A stretch of DNA of 64,000 bases from positions 62,001 through 126,000 of the forward strand of contig JAEUIZ010000056.1 of the NCBI GenBank assembly GCA_016793805.1. Direction: 5' to 3'. Position 1 is the first letter of the stretch; every line of letters begins with the position of its first letter. The notes below the pieces were generated by a model. That model ran no database searches, was not told the origin of the DNA, and saw only the letters and a list, made by a program, of their open reading frames with translations. Positions 23,674 to 34,609 of the stretch are shown piece by piece. Position numbers and translations under genes: made by a program. Source of the stretch: Phycisphaerae bacterium. Its GTDB lineage: Bacteria; Planctomycetota; Phycisphaerae; Phycisphaerales; UBA1924.

Positions 23674-25329
23674 TCAGCGTGGGGCGATGGCGTTGAGGAG
23701 GAAGGCGAAGCGGTCGGCGTGGTCGTCGATGGGGTTGCGTGGGGCGGCGAGGAGGATGCGTTCGGAGGCGAGGGCGCGGCCGGCGGGGTCGGCGGGGTCG
23801 GTGAGGAGGAGCGGGCCGTCGGGGGTCGCGGGGGCGGGGCCATCGCCGAGGGCGGCGACGACGGCGGCGGCGACGAGGCGCTTGCGGAGGGCGTCGATGG
23901 CGGGTCGGGCGCTGCCGCCGAGGTCGAGGAGTGCGATGCGGTCGGGCGCGGCGATGCCGTCGGCGACGAGTTGGCGCGAGATGGCGTCGATGGCGTCGGC
24001 GGAGGCGACGCGCGGGGCGAGGGCGACGGCGATGCGGCGCTCGAGGAGGGCGGTGCGCGCGGGGTCGAAGCGAGGGGAGCCGTCGTGCCCGAGGACGAGG
24101 ACGCAGGGGCCCGGCGGGGTGTCGGAGGTTCGGAGGACGGTGACGGGGAGGTCGGCGGCGCGGAGGGAGACGATCTCGGCGTTGGCGGGGGCGTCGACGC
24201 GGAGTCCCCAGAGCGGGGAGCGCTCGGGCACGGGGGTTGAGGGCGTGAGGAGGGACCAGCGTCGCGGGGTGAGGAGGGACTCGTGGCGGATGAGGACGCC
24301 CTCGTCGCCGATGGGGACGAGGGCGGAGATGAGGGAGCCCTGGGGGAGGCCGACGTAGCCGAGGTCCTGGGCGTGGAGGTCGAGGAGGCGGAGGCCGTCG
24401 GCGTGGTTTCGGCGTTCGAGGACGAGGACGTGGTCCTGGGTCCGGAGGAGGTCGAGGAGTTCGGCGTCGGCGGGCCTGGTGAGGAACTCGGCGTTTCGGA
24501 AGATGGGGGACTCGATGGCGGAGAAGGCGACGCGTCCGAGGGGCGCGCCGCGGCGGGTGATGAAGAAGAGGGCCTCGCCTCGGCCGAAGGTGATGCGGGA
24601 GATTTGGTTGTCGGGAGCGGCGGACTGGACCCATTGGCCGCCGGGGCGGAGGAACCAGGCGGTGAGCGGGAAGTCGGAGGTGGAGGCGAGGACGTCGCCC
24701 GTGGGTGCGGAGTCGATGGAGACGGAGGCGCCGGCGGGGAAGACGGCGCCGGGCTGGGGCTCGTCGTCGTTGGGGTGCCCGCCGAGGGGGTGGAAGAAGA
24801 TGGCGGGGGGTTGGTTGGGGGCTTGGCGGACGTAGTGGAAGCCGTCGGAGTCGAGGTTCCAGGCGAGGCCGTGGCCGAGGGGCCCGATGATGGGGAGGCC
24901 GCGGGCGATGCCGGTGTCGGTCTCGTGGATGGTGAGGGATTGCCCGTCGGGCCCGAGGAGGCAGATGGCGACCATTCGGCCGTCGTGGGAAGGGGAGATC
25001 CATTGGACGGTGCGCGGGGCGTGGAGCCTGGAGAGGTCGAGGATGGCTTTCTCGCGCGCGGGGTCGATGTGGGTCTTGAGGACGACGACGCGCTGGGTGG
25101 AGCGTGGGGGATCGGTGCGGATGGAGAAGAGGAGTTCGCCGCGGAAGACGGCGTGCTGGAACTCGGCGAAGCGAGGGTTGAGGAGGGGATCGAGGCGTTC
25201 GCGGAGGGCGGGTCGGAGCGGGAGGGAGTCGAGGTGGGCGCGCGCGGCGGCGAGTCGGGCGTCGTCGGGCTGGTGGACGGGAGCGGAGGCCGGGACCTGG
25301 GCGAGTGCGAGGAGGATGAGGGGGAGCAT
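23674..25329 (-). CDS. prolyl-oligopeptidase-like protein with degenerate catalytic domain
   Basis: 551 aa with an N-terminal signal peptide (LPLILLALAQVPASA). Blades such as WISPSHDGRMVAICLLG, AWNLDSDGFHYVRQ and ITFGRGEALFFITR follow the pattern of the S9 peptidase propeller, and the last 150 residues sit where the alpha/beta hydrolase domain should be. That domain is short; a GGSARP stretch may mark the nucleophile elbow and NPIDDHADRFAFLLNA the His region, but the expected GxSxGG context is absent. It is likely a non-peptidase relative or weakly active. First gene of the operon with nadE and tetR; its start is 47 nt from the divergent metal ATPase. Confidence 0.6.
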   Translation of the reverse strand: MLPLILLALAQVPASAPVHQPDDARLAAARAHLDSLPLRPALRERLDPLLNPRFAEFQHAVFRGELLFSIRTDPPRSTQRVVVLKTHIDPAREKAILDLSRLHAPRTVQWISPSHDGRMVAICLLGPDGQSLTIHETDTGIARGLPIIGPLGHGLAWNLDSDGFHYVRQAPNQPPAIFFHPLGGHPNDDEPQPGAVFPAGASVSIDSAPTGDVLASTSDFPLTAWFLRPGGQWVQSAAPDNQISRITFGRGEALFFITRRGAPLGRVAFSAIESPIFRNAEFLTRPADAELLDLLRTQDHVLVLERRNHADGLRLLDLHAQDLGYVGLPQGSLISALVPIGDEGVLIRHESLLTPRRWSLLTPSTPVPERSPLWGLRVDAPANAEIVSLRAADLPVTVLRTSDTPPGPCVLVLGHDGSPRFDPARTALLERRIAVALAPRVASADAIDAISRQLVADGIAAPDRIALLDLGGSARPAIDALRKRLVAAAVVAALGDGPAPATPDGPLLLTDPADPAGRALASERILLAAPRNPIDDHADRFAFLLNAIAPR

Positions 25330-25376
25330 GGGGGATTGTTGGGGCGTGTGGCGGCGGTGTCCGCTACGCTCGTGGG

Positions 25377-27320
25377 GTGAGTGACGGGGAACGTGGGAGC
25401 GCGTTGCCGGATGAGTTGCGAGCGTCGCTCTCGGCGGGGGTGATGCTGTTCGCGGGGATGGGGCTAGGGTCGCTGGAGGGTTGGTCGGACCTTGGGCGAG
25501 GGCTGGTGTGGGGCTCGCTGGGGATCGGGCTGATGTATGGGGGCGTTGCGGCGTGGGAGTCGGCGCGTCGGCTGCGGGTGGATATAGATGTGCTGATGGT
25601 GGTGGCGGCGGTGCTGGCGGCGGGGATGGGCCGACCGGCGGAGGGGTCGCTGCTGATGTTTTTGTTTGTGGTGTCGGGGGCGCTGGAGGATCGGGCGCGG
25701 CAGCGGACGCTGCGGGCGGTGGAGGCGTTGCACGCGCTGATGCCGGAGCGGGCGCTGGTGAGGCGTGGCGGGGCGTGGGAGGAGACGAGGCCGAGCGAGT
25801 TGCGGGTCGGGGATCGGGTGCTGGTTCGGAGCGGGGAGCGGATGCCGACGGACGGGGTGGTGGTGGAGGGTCGGGGGTCGATGGACCAATCGACGCTGAC
25901 GGGGGAGAGTCTGCCTCGGGAGGTGGAGGCTGGGGACGAGGTGTACGCGGGAACGATGAGCGTGGGGGACCCGGTGGAGGTGGAGGTGACGCGTGAGGCG
26001 GCGGACTCGAGTCTGCAGAAGATTTTGGATTTGGTGGTGAGCGCGCAGTCGCAGCGGGAGCCGGTGCAGCGGGTGATCGATCGGTTGAGCGAGCCGTACG
26101 CGGTAGGGGTGATGGCGGTGAGCCTGCTGGTGTTCGTGGTGTGGTGGCAGGGGTTCGGGGATGGGGTAGGGCAGGCTGGGCGGACGGCGATCGCGTTGCT
26201 GATCGTGGGCTCGCCGTGCGCGCTGGTGATCGCGACGCCGACGGCGACGCTGGCGGGGATCAGCCGGGCGGCGCGGAGCGGGGTGTTGTTCAAGGGCGGG
26301 CAGTCGATGGAGCGGCTGTCGCGGATGGGCTCGGCGTGCCTGGACAAGACGGGGACGCTGACGCACGGGAGGCCGACGCTGCGCGAGGTGGTGGCGCTGG
26401 AGGGGGCGACGGAGGCGGAGGTTCTGGGGTGGGCGGCGGCGCTGGAGGTGGGCTCGACGCATCCGATCTCGGCGGCGGTGGTGGAGGCGGCGCGGGAGCG
26501 CGGGGTGCGTGTGCCGGAGGCGGAGGAGATCCGGGACGAGGCGGGCCGCGGGCTGTCGGGGCGCGTGGATGGGGCGGAGGTGCGTCTGGGGACGGTGGAG
26601 TACGTCGAGGGGCTGGTGGGCGCGAGCGAGGGGATTCGAGCGAGGGTGAAGGAGGCGCGGGAGCGCGGGTCGTTGGCGGTGGCGGTGGGGCGGGGCGGCG
26701 CGGGGGGCGGCGGGGCGGGCGGCGGGATCGGGGGGGTTCTGGTGCTGTCGGACCCGCTGCGTCCCGGGGCGAGGGAGATGGTGGAGGGGCTGCACGCGTT
26801 GGGGGTGAGGCCGATCGTGATGCTCACGGGGGATCATCCGACGACGGCGGCGCTGGTGGCGCAGGAGGTGGGGATCGATCGGTGGGAGGCGGGGCTGATG
26901 CCGGCGGACAAGGTTCGGCTGGTGCGCGAGGTGGGCCGAGGGTCGCGTGTGGGGGTGATCGGGGACGGGGTGAACGACGCGCCGGCGCTGGCGTCGGCGG
27001 ATGCGTCGATCGCGATCGGGTCGATCGGGTCGGACGCGGCGCTGGGAGCGGCGGACATCGTGCTGCTGGGGGAGGACCTGCGGGCGGTGCCGTGGGCGGT
27101 GTGGCTGGCGCGGCGGGTGAGGCGGGTGGTGGCGTTCAACCTGACGGTGGCGTTGGGTGTGATCGTGGGGATGGGGGTGCTGACGCTGGTGGGTTCGCGT
27201 GTGGGGCGTGACGTGAGCCTCCCGACGGCGGTGCTGGCGCACGAGGGGGGGACGCTCTTGGTGGTGGCGAACTCGCTGCGGCTGCTGATGGCGCGGGGTG
27301 TGGAGACGTGGAGACGCTAG
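25377..27320 (+). CDS. P1B-4-type heavy-metal ATPase (Co/Fe/Zn export)
   Basis: 647 aa from GTG 25377. ATP-driven export of transition metals across the inner membrane. Seen: the TGES actuator loop (STLTGES), the membrane metal site SPCALVIATP, the phosphorylation motif DKTGT, an HP locus STHPIS, GDGVNDAPAL, and HEGGT in the last membrane segment. The combination of SPC and HEGGT defines the P1B-4 (CoaT/CtpD-like) group, which exports Co2+ or Fe2+. No N-terminal metal-binding domain. It is followed by an Rrf2-type regulator after 28 nt, which may sense iron or Fe-S status. Confidence 0.93.
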   Translation: MSDGERGSALPDELRASLSAGVMLFAGMGLGSLEGWSDLGRGLVWGSLGIGLMYGGVAAWESARRLRVDIDVLMVVAAVLAAGMGRPAEGSLLMFLFVVSGALEDRARQRTLRAVEALHALMPERALVRRGGAWEETRPSELRVGDRVLVRSGERMPTDGVVVEGRGSMDQSTLTGESLPREVEAGDEVYAGTMSVGDPVEVEVTREAADSSLQKILDLVVSAQSQREPVQRVIDRLSEPYAVGVMAVSLLVFVVWWQGFGDGVGQAGRTAIALLIVGSPCALVIATPTATLAGISRAARSGVLFKGGQSMERLSRMGSACLDKTGTLTHGRPTLREVVALEGATEAEVLGWAAALEVGSTHPISAAVVEAARERGVRVPEAEEIRDEAGRGLSGRVDGAEVRLGTVEYVEGLVGASEGIRARVKEARERGSLAVAVGRGGAGGGGAGGGIGGVLVLSDPLRPGAREMVEGLHALGVRPIVMLTGDHPTTAALVAQEVGIDRWEAGLMPADKVRLVREVGRGSRVGVIGDGVNDAPALASADASIAIGSIGSDAALGAADIVLLGEDLRAVPWAVWLARRVRRVVAFNLTVALGVIVGMGVLTLVGSRVGRDVSLPTAVLAHEGGTLLVVANSLRLLMARGVETWRR

Positions 27321-27348
27321 ACTACGGTCGCGGGGGCTTGGAGGCGCG

Positions 27349-27810
27349 ATGTTCTCGCAAACGACGGAATACGCGATGCGGTCGATGGCGTGTCTGGCGC
27401 TGACGCCGAATGAGTTGTTGCCGACGTCGGAACTGGCGAAGCAGACGAAGGTTCCGTTGAACTATCTGGCGAAGGTGTTGCAACAGTTGTCGTCGGCGAA
27501 GTTGATCCAGGGTCGTCGCGGGGTGGGCGGGGGGTATCGGCTGTCGCGTGCGCCGCGCGAGATCAGCCTGATGGAGGTGATCAACGCGGTGACGAAGGTG
27601 GAGCGGATCAAGACGTGCCCGCTGGGGATCTCGACGCACGGGTCGAACCTGTGCCCGCTGCACCGGAAGGCGGACGAGGCGGCGGCGGCGGTGATCCGGG
27701 TGTTCGAGGGCACGACGCTGCAGGACCTGATCAGCCAGCCGGGGGCGAGCACGCCGCTGTGCGAGACGCGGACGGCGGCGACGATGACGGTCTCGGCGCC
27801 GCGGCGCTAA
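27349..27810 (+). CDS. Rrf2-family transcriptional regulator (Fe-S type)
   Basis: 153 aa from ATG 27349 (FSQTTEYAMRSMACLAL is the canonical Rrf2 start). Winged-helix HTH (LPTSELAKQTKVPLNYLAKV, then QGRRGVGGGYRLSR). The C-terminal part has TCPLGIS and NLCPLHRKAD, the cysteine/histidine cluster found in IscR/NsrR-like members that bind a 2Fe-2S or 4Fe-4S cluster. Position between a metal exporter and lysS suggests control of metal export, but this is inference from context. Confidence 0.9.
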   Translation: MFSQTTEYAMRSMACLALTPNELLPTSELAKQTKVPLNYLAKVLQQLSSAKLIQGRRGVGGGYRLSRAPREISLMEVINAVTKVERIKTCPLGISTHGSNLCPLHRKADEAAAAVIRVFEGTTLQDLISQPGASTPLCETRTAATMTVSAPRR

Positions 27811-27823
27811 GGAGCGTGGGGCG

Positions 27824-29365
27824 ATGACGGACGGTCCTGTGGAGACGCATCGGCTGGAGCAGCAGCGGCGTGAGAATCGGGCGGCGGTTGCGGCGCTGGG
27901 CCTGTCGCCGTATGGGGCGGCGCAGCGGGACCTGGTGTCGCTGGCGGAGGCGGCGTCGCGGTATGACGCGGGGGCGGACGAGGAGCACAAGGCGCGTGGG
28001 AAGGAGCCGGGGTACGTGAGCCGGCGGCCGGTGGTGGCGGTGGCGGGGCGGGTGATGCTGCACCGGGACAACGGGAAGTTGATCTGGATGAACCTGCGGG
28101 ATTCGACGGGGGACTTGCAGGTGGCGGTGAGCCAGCGGGAGTGCGCGGCGCCGGGGTTTGAGTTGGCGCGGCTGACGGACCTGGGGGACGTGGTGGTGGC
28201 GCGCGGGCCGCTGGTGAAGACCAAGACGGGGGAGGTGACGGTGTGGGCGTCGAGTGTGGAGCCTGGGGCGAAGTGCCTGGTCCCGCCGCCGGAGAAGCAC
28301 GCGGGGCTGCACGACGTGGAGTTGCGGTATCGGCAGCGGTACGTGGACCTGTGGTCGAACCCGGAGACGCTGCGGGTGTTTGAGGCGCGGTCGCGGATCG
28401 TGTCGTGCATCCGGCGGGAGTTGGACGCGCGGGGGTACACCGAGGTTGAGACGCCGATGCTGCAGGTGCTGGCGGGTGGCGCGGCGGCGCGGCCGTTCCG
28501 GACGCACATGAACGCGCTGGATATTGATTTGTTTCTGCGGATCGCGCCGGAGTTATATTTGAAGCGGCTGCTGGTGGGGGGGATGCCGCGGGTGTATGAG
28601 ATCAATCGCAACTTCCGGAACGAGGGGCTGGACAAGCAGCACAACCCCGAGTTCACGATGCTGGAGGCGTACCACGCGTTCGGGGACTGCGAGACGGTGA
28701 TGCGGATGACCGAGGAGGTGATCCGGGCGTGCGCGGTGATGGTGTCGGGGACGGCTGAGCCGAGGCTGCGGTTCGGGGAGGCGGTGGTGGATTATGCGTC
28801 GCCGTTCGCGCGGGTGACGTACGCGGAGTTGTTCGAGCGGGCGCTGGGGTTCGCGATGGGGGACGTGGCGCGGGCGCGGAAGGAGGCGGCGGCGCGGCAC
28901 GTGGTCTCGGCGGAGGCGGCGGCGAAGATGGACGGGGTGCTGGTGGTGAACGAGTTGTTCGAGGAAGTGGCGGAGAAGAGCCTGGACCCGGGGAAGCCGA
29001 CGTTCATCATGGAGTATCCGGCGGCGCTGTCGCCGCTGACGCGACCGAAGCCGGGGATGCCGGAGGTGGCGGAGCGTGCGGACCTGTTCATCGGGCACAT
29101 GGAGGTGGCGCCGCACTACACGGAGTTGAATGATCCGGACGTGCAGGCGGCGAAGTTCCGGGAGCAGTTGGCGGGCCTGGACGCGGAGAAGAACGCGGAG
29201 GAGAGCACGTTCCGCACGTTCGACGAGGACTTCATCCGGGCGTTGAAGGTGGGGATGCCGCCGGCGGGCGGGATGGGCCTGGGGATCGATCGGCTGACGA
29301 TGCTGCTGACGAACCAGCGAACGATCCGGGACGTGGTGCTGTTCCCGATGATGAGGCCGGAGTGA
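27824..29365 (+). CDS. lysS: lysyl-tRNA synthetase, class II
   Basis: 513 aa; ATG 27824 with GGAGCG about 8 nt upstream and 13 nt after the Rrf2 stop. Charges tRNA-Lys. Seen: an N-terminal OB-fold anticodon-binding domain (VAVAGRVMLHRDNGKLIWMN), the linker HDVELRYRQRYVDL, motif 2 in EINRNFRNEGLDKQHNPEFT, the MLEAYHA segment, and motif 3 GMGLGIDRLTML. Normal length for LysS. Confidence 0.97.
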   Translation: MTDGPVETHRLEQQRRENRAAVAALGLSPYGAAQRDLVSLAEAASRYDAGADEEHKARGKEPGYVSRRPVVAVAGRVMLHRDNGKLIWMNLRDSTGDLQVAVSQRECAAPGFELARLTDLGDVVVARGPLVKTKTGEVTVWASSVEPGAKCLVPPPEKHAGLHDVELRYRQRYVDLWSNPETLRVFEARSRIVSCIRRELDARGYTEVETPMLQVLAGGAAARPFRTHMNALDIDLFLRIAPELYLKRLLVGGMPRVYEINRNFRNEGLDKQHNPEFTMLEAYHAFGDCETVMRMTEEVIRACAVMVSGTAEPRLRFGEAVVDYASPFARVTYAELFERALGFAMGDVARARKEAAARHVVSAEAAAKMDGVLVVNELFEEVAEKSLDPGKPTFIMEYPAALSPLTRPKPGMPEVAERADLFIGHMEVAPHYTELNDPDVQAAKFREQLAGLDAEKNAEESTFRTFDEDFIRALKVGMPPAGGMGLGIDRLTMLLTNQRTIRDVVLFPMMRPE

Positions 29366-29399
29366 AACGGCGGTTCGTGCTCGGCTAGACTCCCGCCCT

Positions 29400-30521
29400 A
29401 TGCGATACGCGATGGTGATGGCGGGCGGAGCAGGGACGCGGCTGTGGCCGATGAGCCGGAAGGACAGGCCGAAGCAGTTGCTGCGGTTCATCGAGCAGGG
29501 CGGGGGCCCGCCGACGTCGCTGCTGGAGTTGGCGGTGCAACGGCTGGAGGGGTTGATCCCGCCTTCGCAGCAGTACATCTGCACGGCGGAGGCGTATCGG
29601 GGCGCGATCCTGGAGGCGTTGCCGGGGTTCGAGGACCATCGGATCCTGGGCGAGCCGATGGGGCGGGACACGGTGAACGCGGTGGGACTGGCGGCGGCGG
29701 TGTTCGAGAAGGTGGACCCGGAGGCGGTGTTCGCGGTCTTGACGGCGGACCACATCATCGAGCCGCACGATCGGTTTCGGGAGTTGATGGATCTTGGGTT
29801 CCGGCTGGTGGAGGCGGACCCGACGCGGCTGGTGACGTTCTCGATCAAGCCGACGTATCCGGCGACGGGGTTCGGGTATGTGGAGCGAGGGGCGCCGCTG
29901 GCGGAACACGAGTCGCTGGCGTTCAAGGTGGCGCGGTTCGTGGAGAAGCCGGACCGTCCGCGTGCGGAGGCGTACGTGCAGTCGGGGGTGTTCGGGTGGA
30001 ACAGCGGGATGTTCGTGTGGCGTGCGTCGACGGTGATGTCGGCGCTGGAGCGGTTCAAGCCGGAGAGTTTCGCGGGACTGAAGGAGGTTCAGGCGGCGTG
30101 GGGGACGCCGCGGCAGCGCGAGGTGTTGGAGCGGGTGTATCCGACGCTTCCGAAGACGAGCGTGGACTATGCGCTGATGGAGCCGGCGACGAAGGCGAGG
30201 GATCGCTCGCTGAGCGTGTGCACGGTGCAGATGGAGTTGAAGTGGCTGGACGTTGGGAGTTGGCCGAGTTATGGGCAGACGCTGGAGCCGGACAAGCAGG
30301 GGAATCGGCAGGCGCTGGGTGGGGCGGGCGGCGGCAAGGGGGTGCTGGTGGGGACGAGCGGGACGCTGCTGGTGAACACGGCGTCCGGGCACACGGTGGC
30401 GCTCCTGGGGTGCAAGGACCTGATCGTGGTGCACACGCCGGACGCGACGCTGGTGATGCCGCGGGAGCGTGCGGAGGAACTGAAGGAGTTGCACGGGCAG
30501 GTGGAGGATCGGCTGAAGTAG
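29400..30521 (+). CDS. manC: mannose-1-phosphate guanylyltransferase
   Basis: 373 aa. Makes GDP-mannose for surface polysaccharides or glycoproteins. Seen: the nucleotidyltransferase signature MAGGAGTRLWPMSRKDRPKQ at the N terminus, EPMGRDT, TADHIIEP, FVEKPDRP, GVFGWNSGMFVW and DVGSWPSYG. It is the short single-domain form: the C-terminal isomerase domain of bifunctional ManC/GMP-PMI is absent. Start ATG 29400 is 34 nt after lysS. Confidence 0.93.
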   Translation: MRYAMVMAGGAGTRLWPMSRKDRPKQLLRFIEQGGGPPTSLLELAVQRLEGLIPPSQQYICTAEAYRGAILEALPGFEDHRILGEPMGRDTVNAVGLAAAVFEKVDPEAVFAVLTADHIIEPHDRFRELMDLGFRLVEADPTRLVTFSIKPTYPATGFGYVERGAPLAEHESLAFKVARFVEKPDRPRAEAYVQSGVFGWNSGMFVWRASTVMSALERFKPESFAGLKEVQAAWGTPRQREVLERVYPTLPKTSVDYALMEPATKARDRSLSVCTVQMELKWLDVGSWPSYGQTLEPDKQGNRQALGGAGGGKGVLVGTSGTLLVNTASGHTVALLGCKDLIVVHTPDATLVMPRERAEELKELHGQVEDRLK

Positions 30522-30545
30522 GCGGGAGGGACGGGGAGGGGGGCG

Positions 30546-31502
30546 TTAGCCGACGAGCCTGCCGCGGCGGAGTTGGTCGGTGAGGATGGCGAAGGGATCG
30601 GCGTCGGCGCGGACGAGGGCGTGGCTGATGCCGCGGGCGAGGCAGGCGCGACGGATCGAGGCGACGTGGGCGTCGAGGCGCTGGCGGTATCGTCGGACGA
30701 GGGATCGGGTGAGGGTGACCTCGGCGGCTCGGCCGGTCTCGGCGTCGGTCATGCTGAGGTCGCCGAGGAGAGCGGGCTCGGACTCGGGGTCGAGTTCGCC
30801 GAGGGAGAGGACCTGGAAGCAGTGGGCGTCGAAGGGGCCAGCGGCGAGGATGTTGAGCGGGGGGATGGGGTCCTCGGGGAGGAGGAGGTCGGAGGCGAGG
30901 ACGAGGACGCCGGGCGCGCGGCGTGAAGCGATGAGGTCGCGGAGCGCGCGGGTGAAGGCTCCCGGGGGGTGCGTGGAGGGGTTGTCGGCGGGGAACGAGG
31001 CGGAGAGGAGGAAGGAGGCGAGGCGTTGGAGGGAGGACTTGCCGCGGATGGGGGCGAGGGCCTGGAGCGGGGGCCGACCGGGTGCGGAGAGGACGGAGGC
31101 GAGGACGCGGGACTGGTTGGCGAGCCCGACGTAGCCGAGGGCGAGGGCGAGTCGGAGAGCGGCGACGAGTTTGCTGGGGTTGCCGGCGTCCATGGAGGCG
31201 GAGGCGTCGATGACGAGGTGGAGTGCCTGGTCCTCGTCCTCGCGGAAGAGTTTGATGAAGACGCGGTCGAGGCGTGCGAGGACGTTCCAGTCGAGTCGGC
31301 GGAGGTCGTCGCCCGGGAGGTAGTCGCGGTAGTCGTCGAACTCGACGCTGGACCCGCGTCGCCGGGAGCGGCGTTCGCCGGGGAGTTTGCCGGAGAAGAC
31401 GCGGCGGGAGAGGAGGTCGAGGCGGTCGAGCCTGGCGGCGAGCCCGGGCGGGAGGAGGTCGTCGAGCGAACGGGGGCGAGGGGATGAGGAGGGCGCGAGC
31501 AC
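30546..31502 (-). CDS. DUF58 protein (BatA/MoxR-system type)
   Basis: 318 aa from GTG 31502. The DUF58 signature is present: SSVEFDDYRDYLPGDDLRRL followed by DWNVLARLDRVFIKLFREDE. A degenerate von Willebrand A-like domain follows with a DASASMD metal-binding-like site. DUF58 proteins usually act with MoxR AAA ATPases, possibly as chaperones for metal insertion or envelope assembly. Here no moxR is adjacent; the gene lies 45 nt after accC. The link to the acc operon is positional only. Confidence 0.85.
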   Translation of the reverse strand: MLAPSSSPRPRSLDDLLPPGLAARLDRLDLLSRRVFSGKLPGERRSRRRGSSVEFDDYRDYLPGDDLRRLDWNVLARLDRVFIKLFREDEDQALHLVIDASASMDAGNPSKLVAALRLALALGYVGLANQSRVLASVLSAPGRPPLQALAPIRGKSSLQRLASFLLSASFPADNPSTHPPGAFTRALRDLIASRRAPGVLVLASDLLLPEDPIPPLNILAAGPFDAHCFQVLSLGELDPESEPALLGDLSMTDAETGRAAEVTLTRSLVRRYRQRLDAHVASIRRACLARGISHALVRADADPFAILTDQLRRGRLVG

Positions 31503-31547
31503 GGGGAAGGGTAGTGCGGGGCGGGGTGCCGCTCGCGCGCGGCGGGG

Positions 31548-32888
<1,341 letters not shown>

Positions 32889-32894
32889 GCGGGG

Positions 32895-33359
32895 CTACGC
32901 GGGCCGGACGAGGAAGAGTTTCTGGCCGAACTCGACGGCGTCCCCGCTGTTGACGAGGATTCGCTCGATGGTGCCGGTGATCTCGGCCTTGATCTCGTTG
33001 AAGACCTTCATGGCCTCGATGAGGCAGACGACGGAGTCGTTGGAGACGGCCGCGCCGATGGAGACGAACGGGGGCGAGTCGGGATTGGGCGAGGAGTAGA
33101 AGGTCCCGACCATGGGGGACTCGATGGCGACGAGTCCGGAGGTGTCGGCGGCGGTGGGAGGGGGGGCGTGCTCGGGCCCGCCGATGTCGGAGTCCGTCAT
33201 CGGCGCGGGCATGGCGCGCGTGACGGGGGCGGAGACGACGGGCCCGGCGACGCCACGCTTGATGGTGACGGTTTCCTCCTGGTCCTTGAGGTCGAGTTCG
33301 GCGAGGTCGTTCTCGACCATGAGCCGGACGAGTTCCTTGAGTTTGCGGATGTCGATCAT
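32895..33359 (-). CDS. accB: biotin carboxyl carrier protein of acetyl-CoA carboxylase
   Basis: 154 aa. N-terminal helix MIDIRKLKELVRLMVENDLA, a Pro/Ala-rich linker (about residues 45-75), then the biotinyl domain SPMVGTFYSSPNPDSPPFV with the biotinylation motif EAMK. Carries biotin between AccC and AccA/D. Located between the aminopeptidase and accC, each separated by 6-25 nt. Confidence 0.96.
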   Translation of the reverse strand: MIDIRKLKELVRLMVENDLAELDLKDQEETVTIKRGVAGPVVSAPVTRAMPAPMTDSDIGGPEHAPPPTAADTSGLVAIESPMVGTFYSSPNPDSPPFVSIGAAVSNDSVVCLIEAMKVFNEIKAEITGTIERILVNSGDAVEFGQKLFLVRPA

Positions 33360-33384
33360 GGTCGGGTTCCAAGGGGCGCGCCGG

Positions 33385-34503
33385 CTAGAGCGTCGCCCAG
33401 TCGATGTCCTTTGGCATGGTGCAGAAGTTCTCGGCGCCGCGGGGGCGGATGACGTAGATGTCCTCGATGCGGACGCCGCCGACGCCGGGGAGGTAGATGC
33501 CGGGCTCGACGGTGCAGACGTGCCCGATTTCGAGGGGGATCGGGGGCACGAGCGGGTTGAGGTAGGGGGGCTCCTTGCTCAAGCCAAGGCCATGACCGAG
33601 GCCGTGGCCGAACTCCTTGCCGTAGCCGTGGCGGGTGATGTGGTTGCGGGCGATGGCGTCGATCTCGTGTGTGGACTTGCCTGGGGCGAGGGCGGCGGCG
33701 GCCATCTGCTGGGCGTCGAGGACGATTTTGTAGATCTCGGCGATCTTTTTGGGCCACTTGCCGAGGGTGAAGGTTCGGGTCATGTCGCTCTGGTAGCCGT
33801 GGTAGGTGGCGCCCCAATCGACGAGGAGAGGTCGGTCCTTGGCGGCCTTGGTCGGTCCTGGGCGGTAGTGGGGGAGGCTCCCGTTGGCCTTGGCGGCGAT
33901 GATGGACTGGAACCCGGGCTGGGAGGACCCGCGGGCCTTCATCTCGGCCTCGAGGCGTGCGGCGATCTCGAGTTCGGACTTGCCGACGGCCTTGCCGCGG
34001 CGGAGGGTGGGGATGACGGCGTCGAGGGCGGCCTCCTGGATGCGGGTGGCCTTGCGGATGAGGGCGACCTCGTGCTCGTCCTTGATGACGCGGAGTTTGC
34101 CGACCAGGCCGGTGGTGGGGACGAACTCGACGGCGCCGGCGAGGGAGTCGGCGAGGGTTCGGAAGTCGGCGAGGTTGAGGTGCTCGGCCTGGATGCCGCA
34201 GCGTCGGGCGCCGGCGGAGCGGACGACCTCGGCGGTGGCGGGGAGCATCCCGGTGGTTCGGATGTGGAGGTCGGCCAGGGGCTTGACGGGTTGGAGTTCT
34301 TCTTCGTAGCGGAAGTCGCTGATGACGGTGGGTCGGCCGGAGTCGGGGACGAGGAGGTAGGACTCGCCGCCGAGGAAGCCGGTGAGGTAGCCGACGTCGA
34401 GGGGGTTGGTGACGAGGAGGTGGCCTACGCCGGCGGCGCGCAAGGCGTCGCGGAGTCGCTGGAGTCGAGGGGGATAGGGCGATGGAGCGGGCTTCTTGGG
34501 CAT
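33385..34503 (-). CDS. M24-family Xaa-Pro aminopeptidase
   Basis: 372 aa from ATG 34503. Removes N-terminal residues before proline, with two metal ions. Seen: a creatinase-N domain (residues 1-130; NPLDVGYLTGFLGGESYLLV), then the catalytic pita-bread domain with metal ligands in LVDWGATYHGYQSDMTRTF (two Asp), GHGLGHGLG (His), VEPGIYL (Glu) and RIEDIYV (Glu). A pepP-accB-accC order is common in bacteria, usually with efp, which is missing here. Confidence 0.93.
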   Translation of the reverse strand: MPKKPAPSPYPPRLQRLRDALRAAGVGHLLVTNPLDVGYLTGFLGGESYLLVPDSGRPTVISDFRYEEELQPVKPLADLHIRTTGMLPATAEVVRSAGARRCGIQAEHLNLADFRTLADSLAGAVEFVPTTGLVGKLRVIKDEHEVALIRKATRIQEAALDAVIPTLRRGKAVGKSELEIAARLEAEMKARGSSQPGFQSIIAAKANGSLPHYRPGPTKAAKDRPLLVDWGATYHGYQSDMTRTFTLGKWPKKIAEIYKIVLDAQQMAAAALAPGKSTHEIDAIARNHITRHGYGKEFGHGLGHGLGLSKEPPYLNPLVPPIPLEIGHVCTVEPGIYLPGVGGVRIEDIYVIRPRGAENFCTMPKDIDWATL

Positions 34504-34609
34504 TGGAGCGGGGATGATACCGCGTGGGGCCGAGGCGCGCCCCGAGCGATTGTGCATGGTTGGGTCTTGTTGAGGGTTCGCGCGGCGTGACCGAGCGCTG
34601 CCGAGAGGA

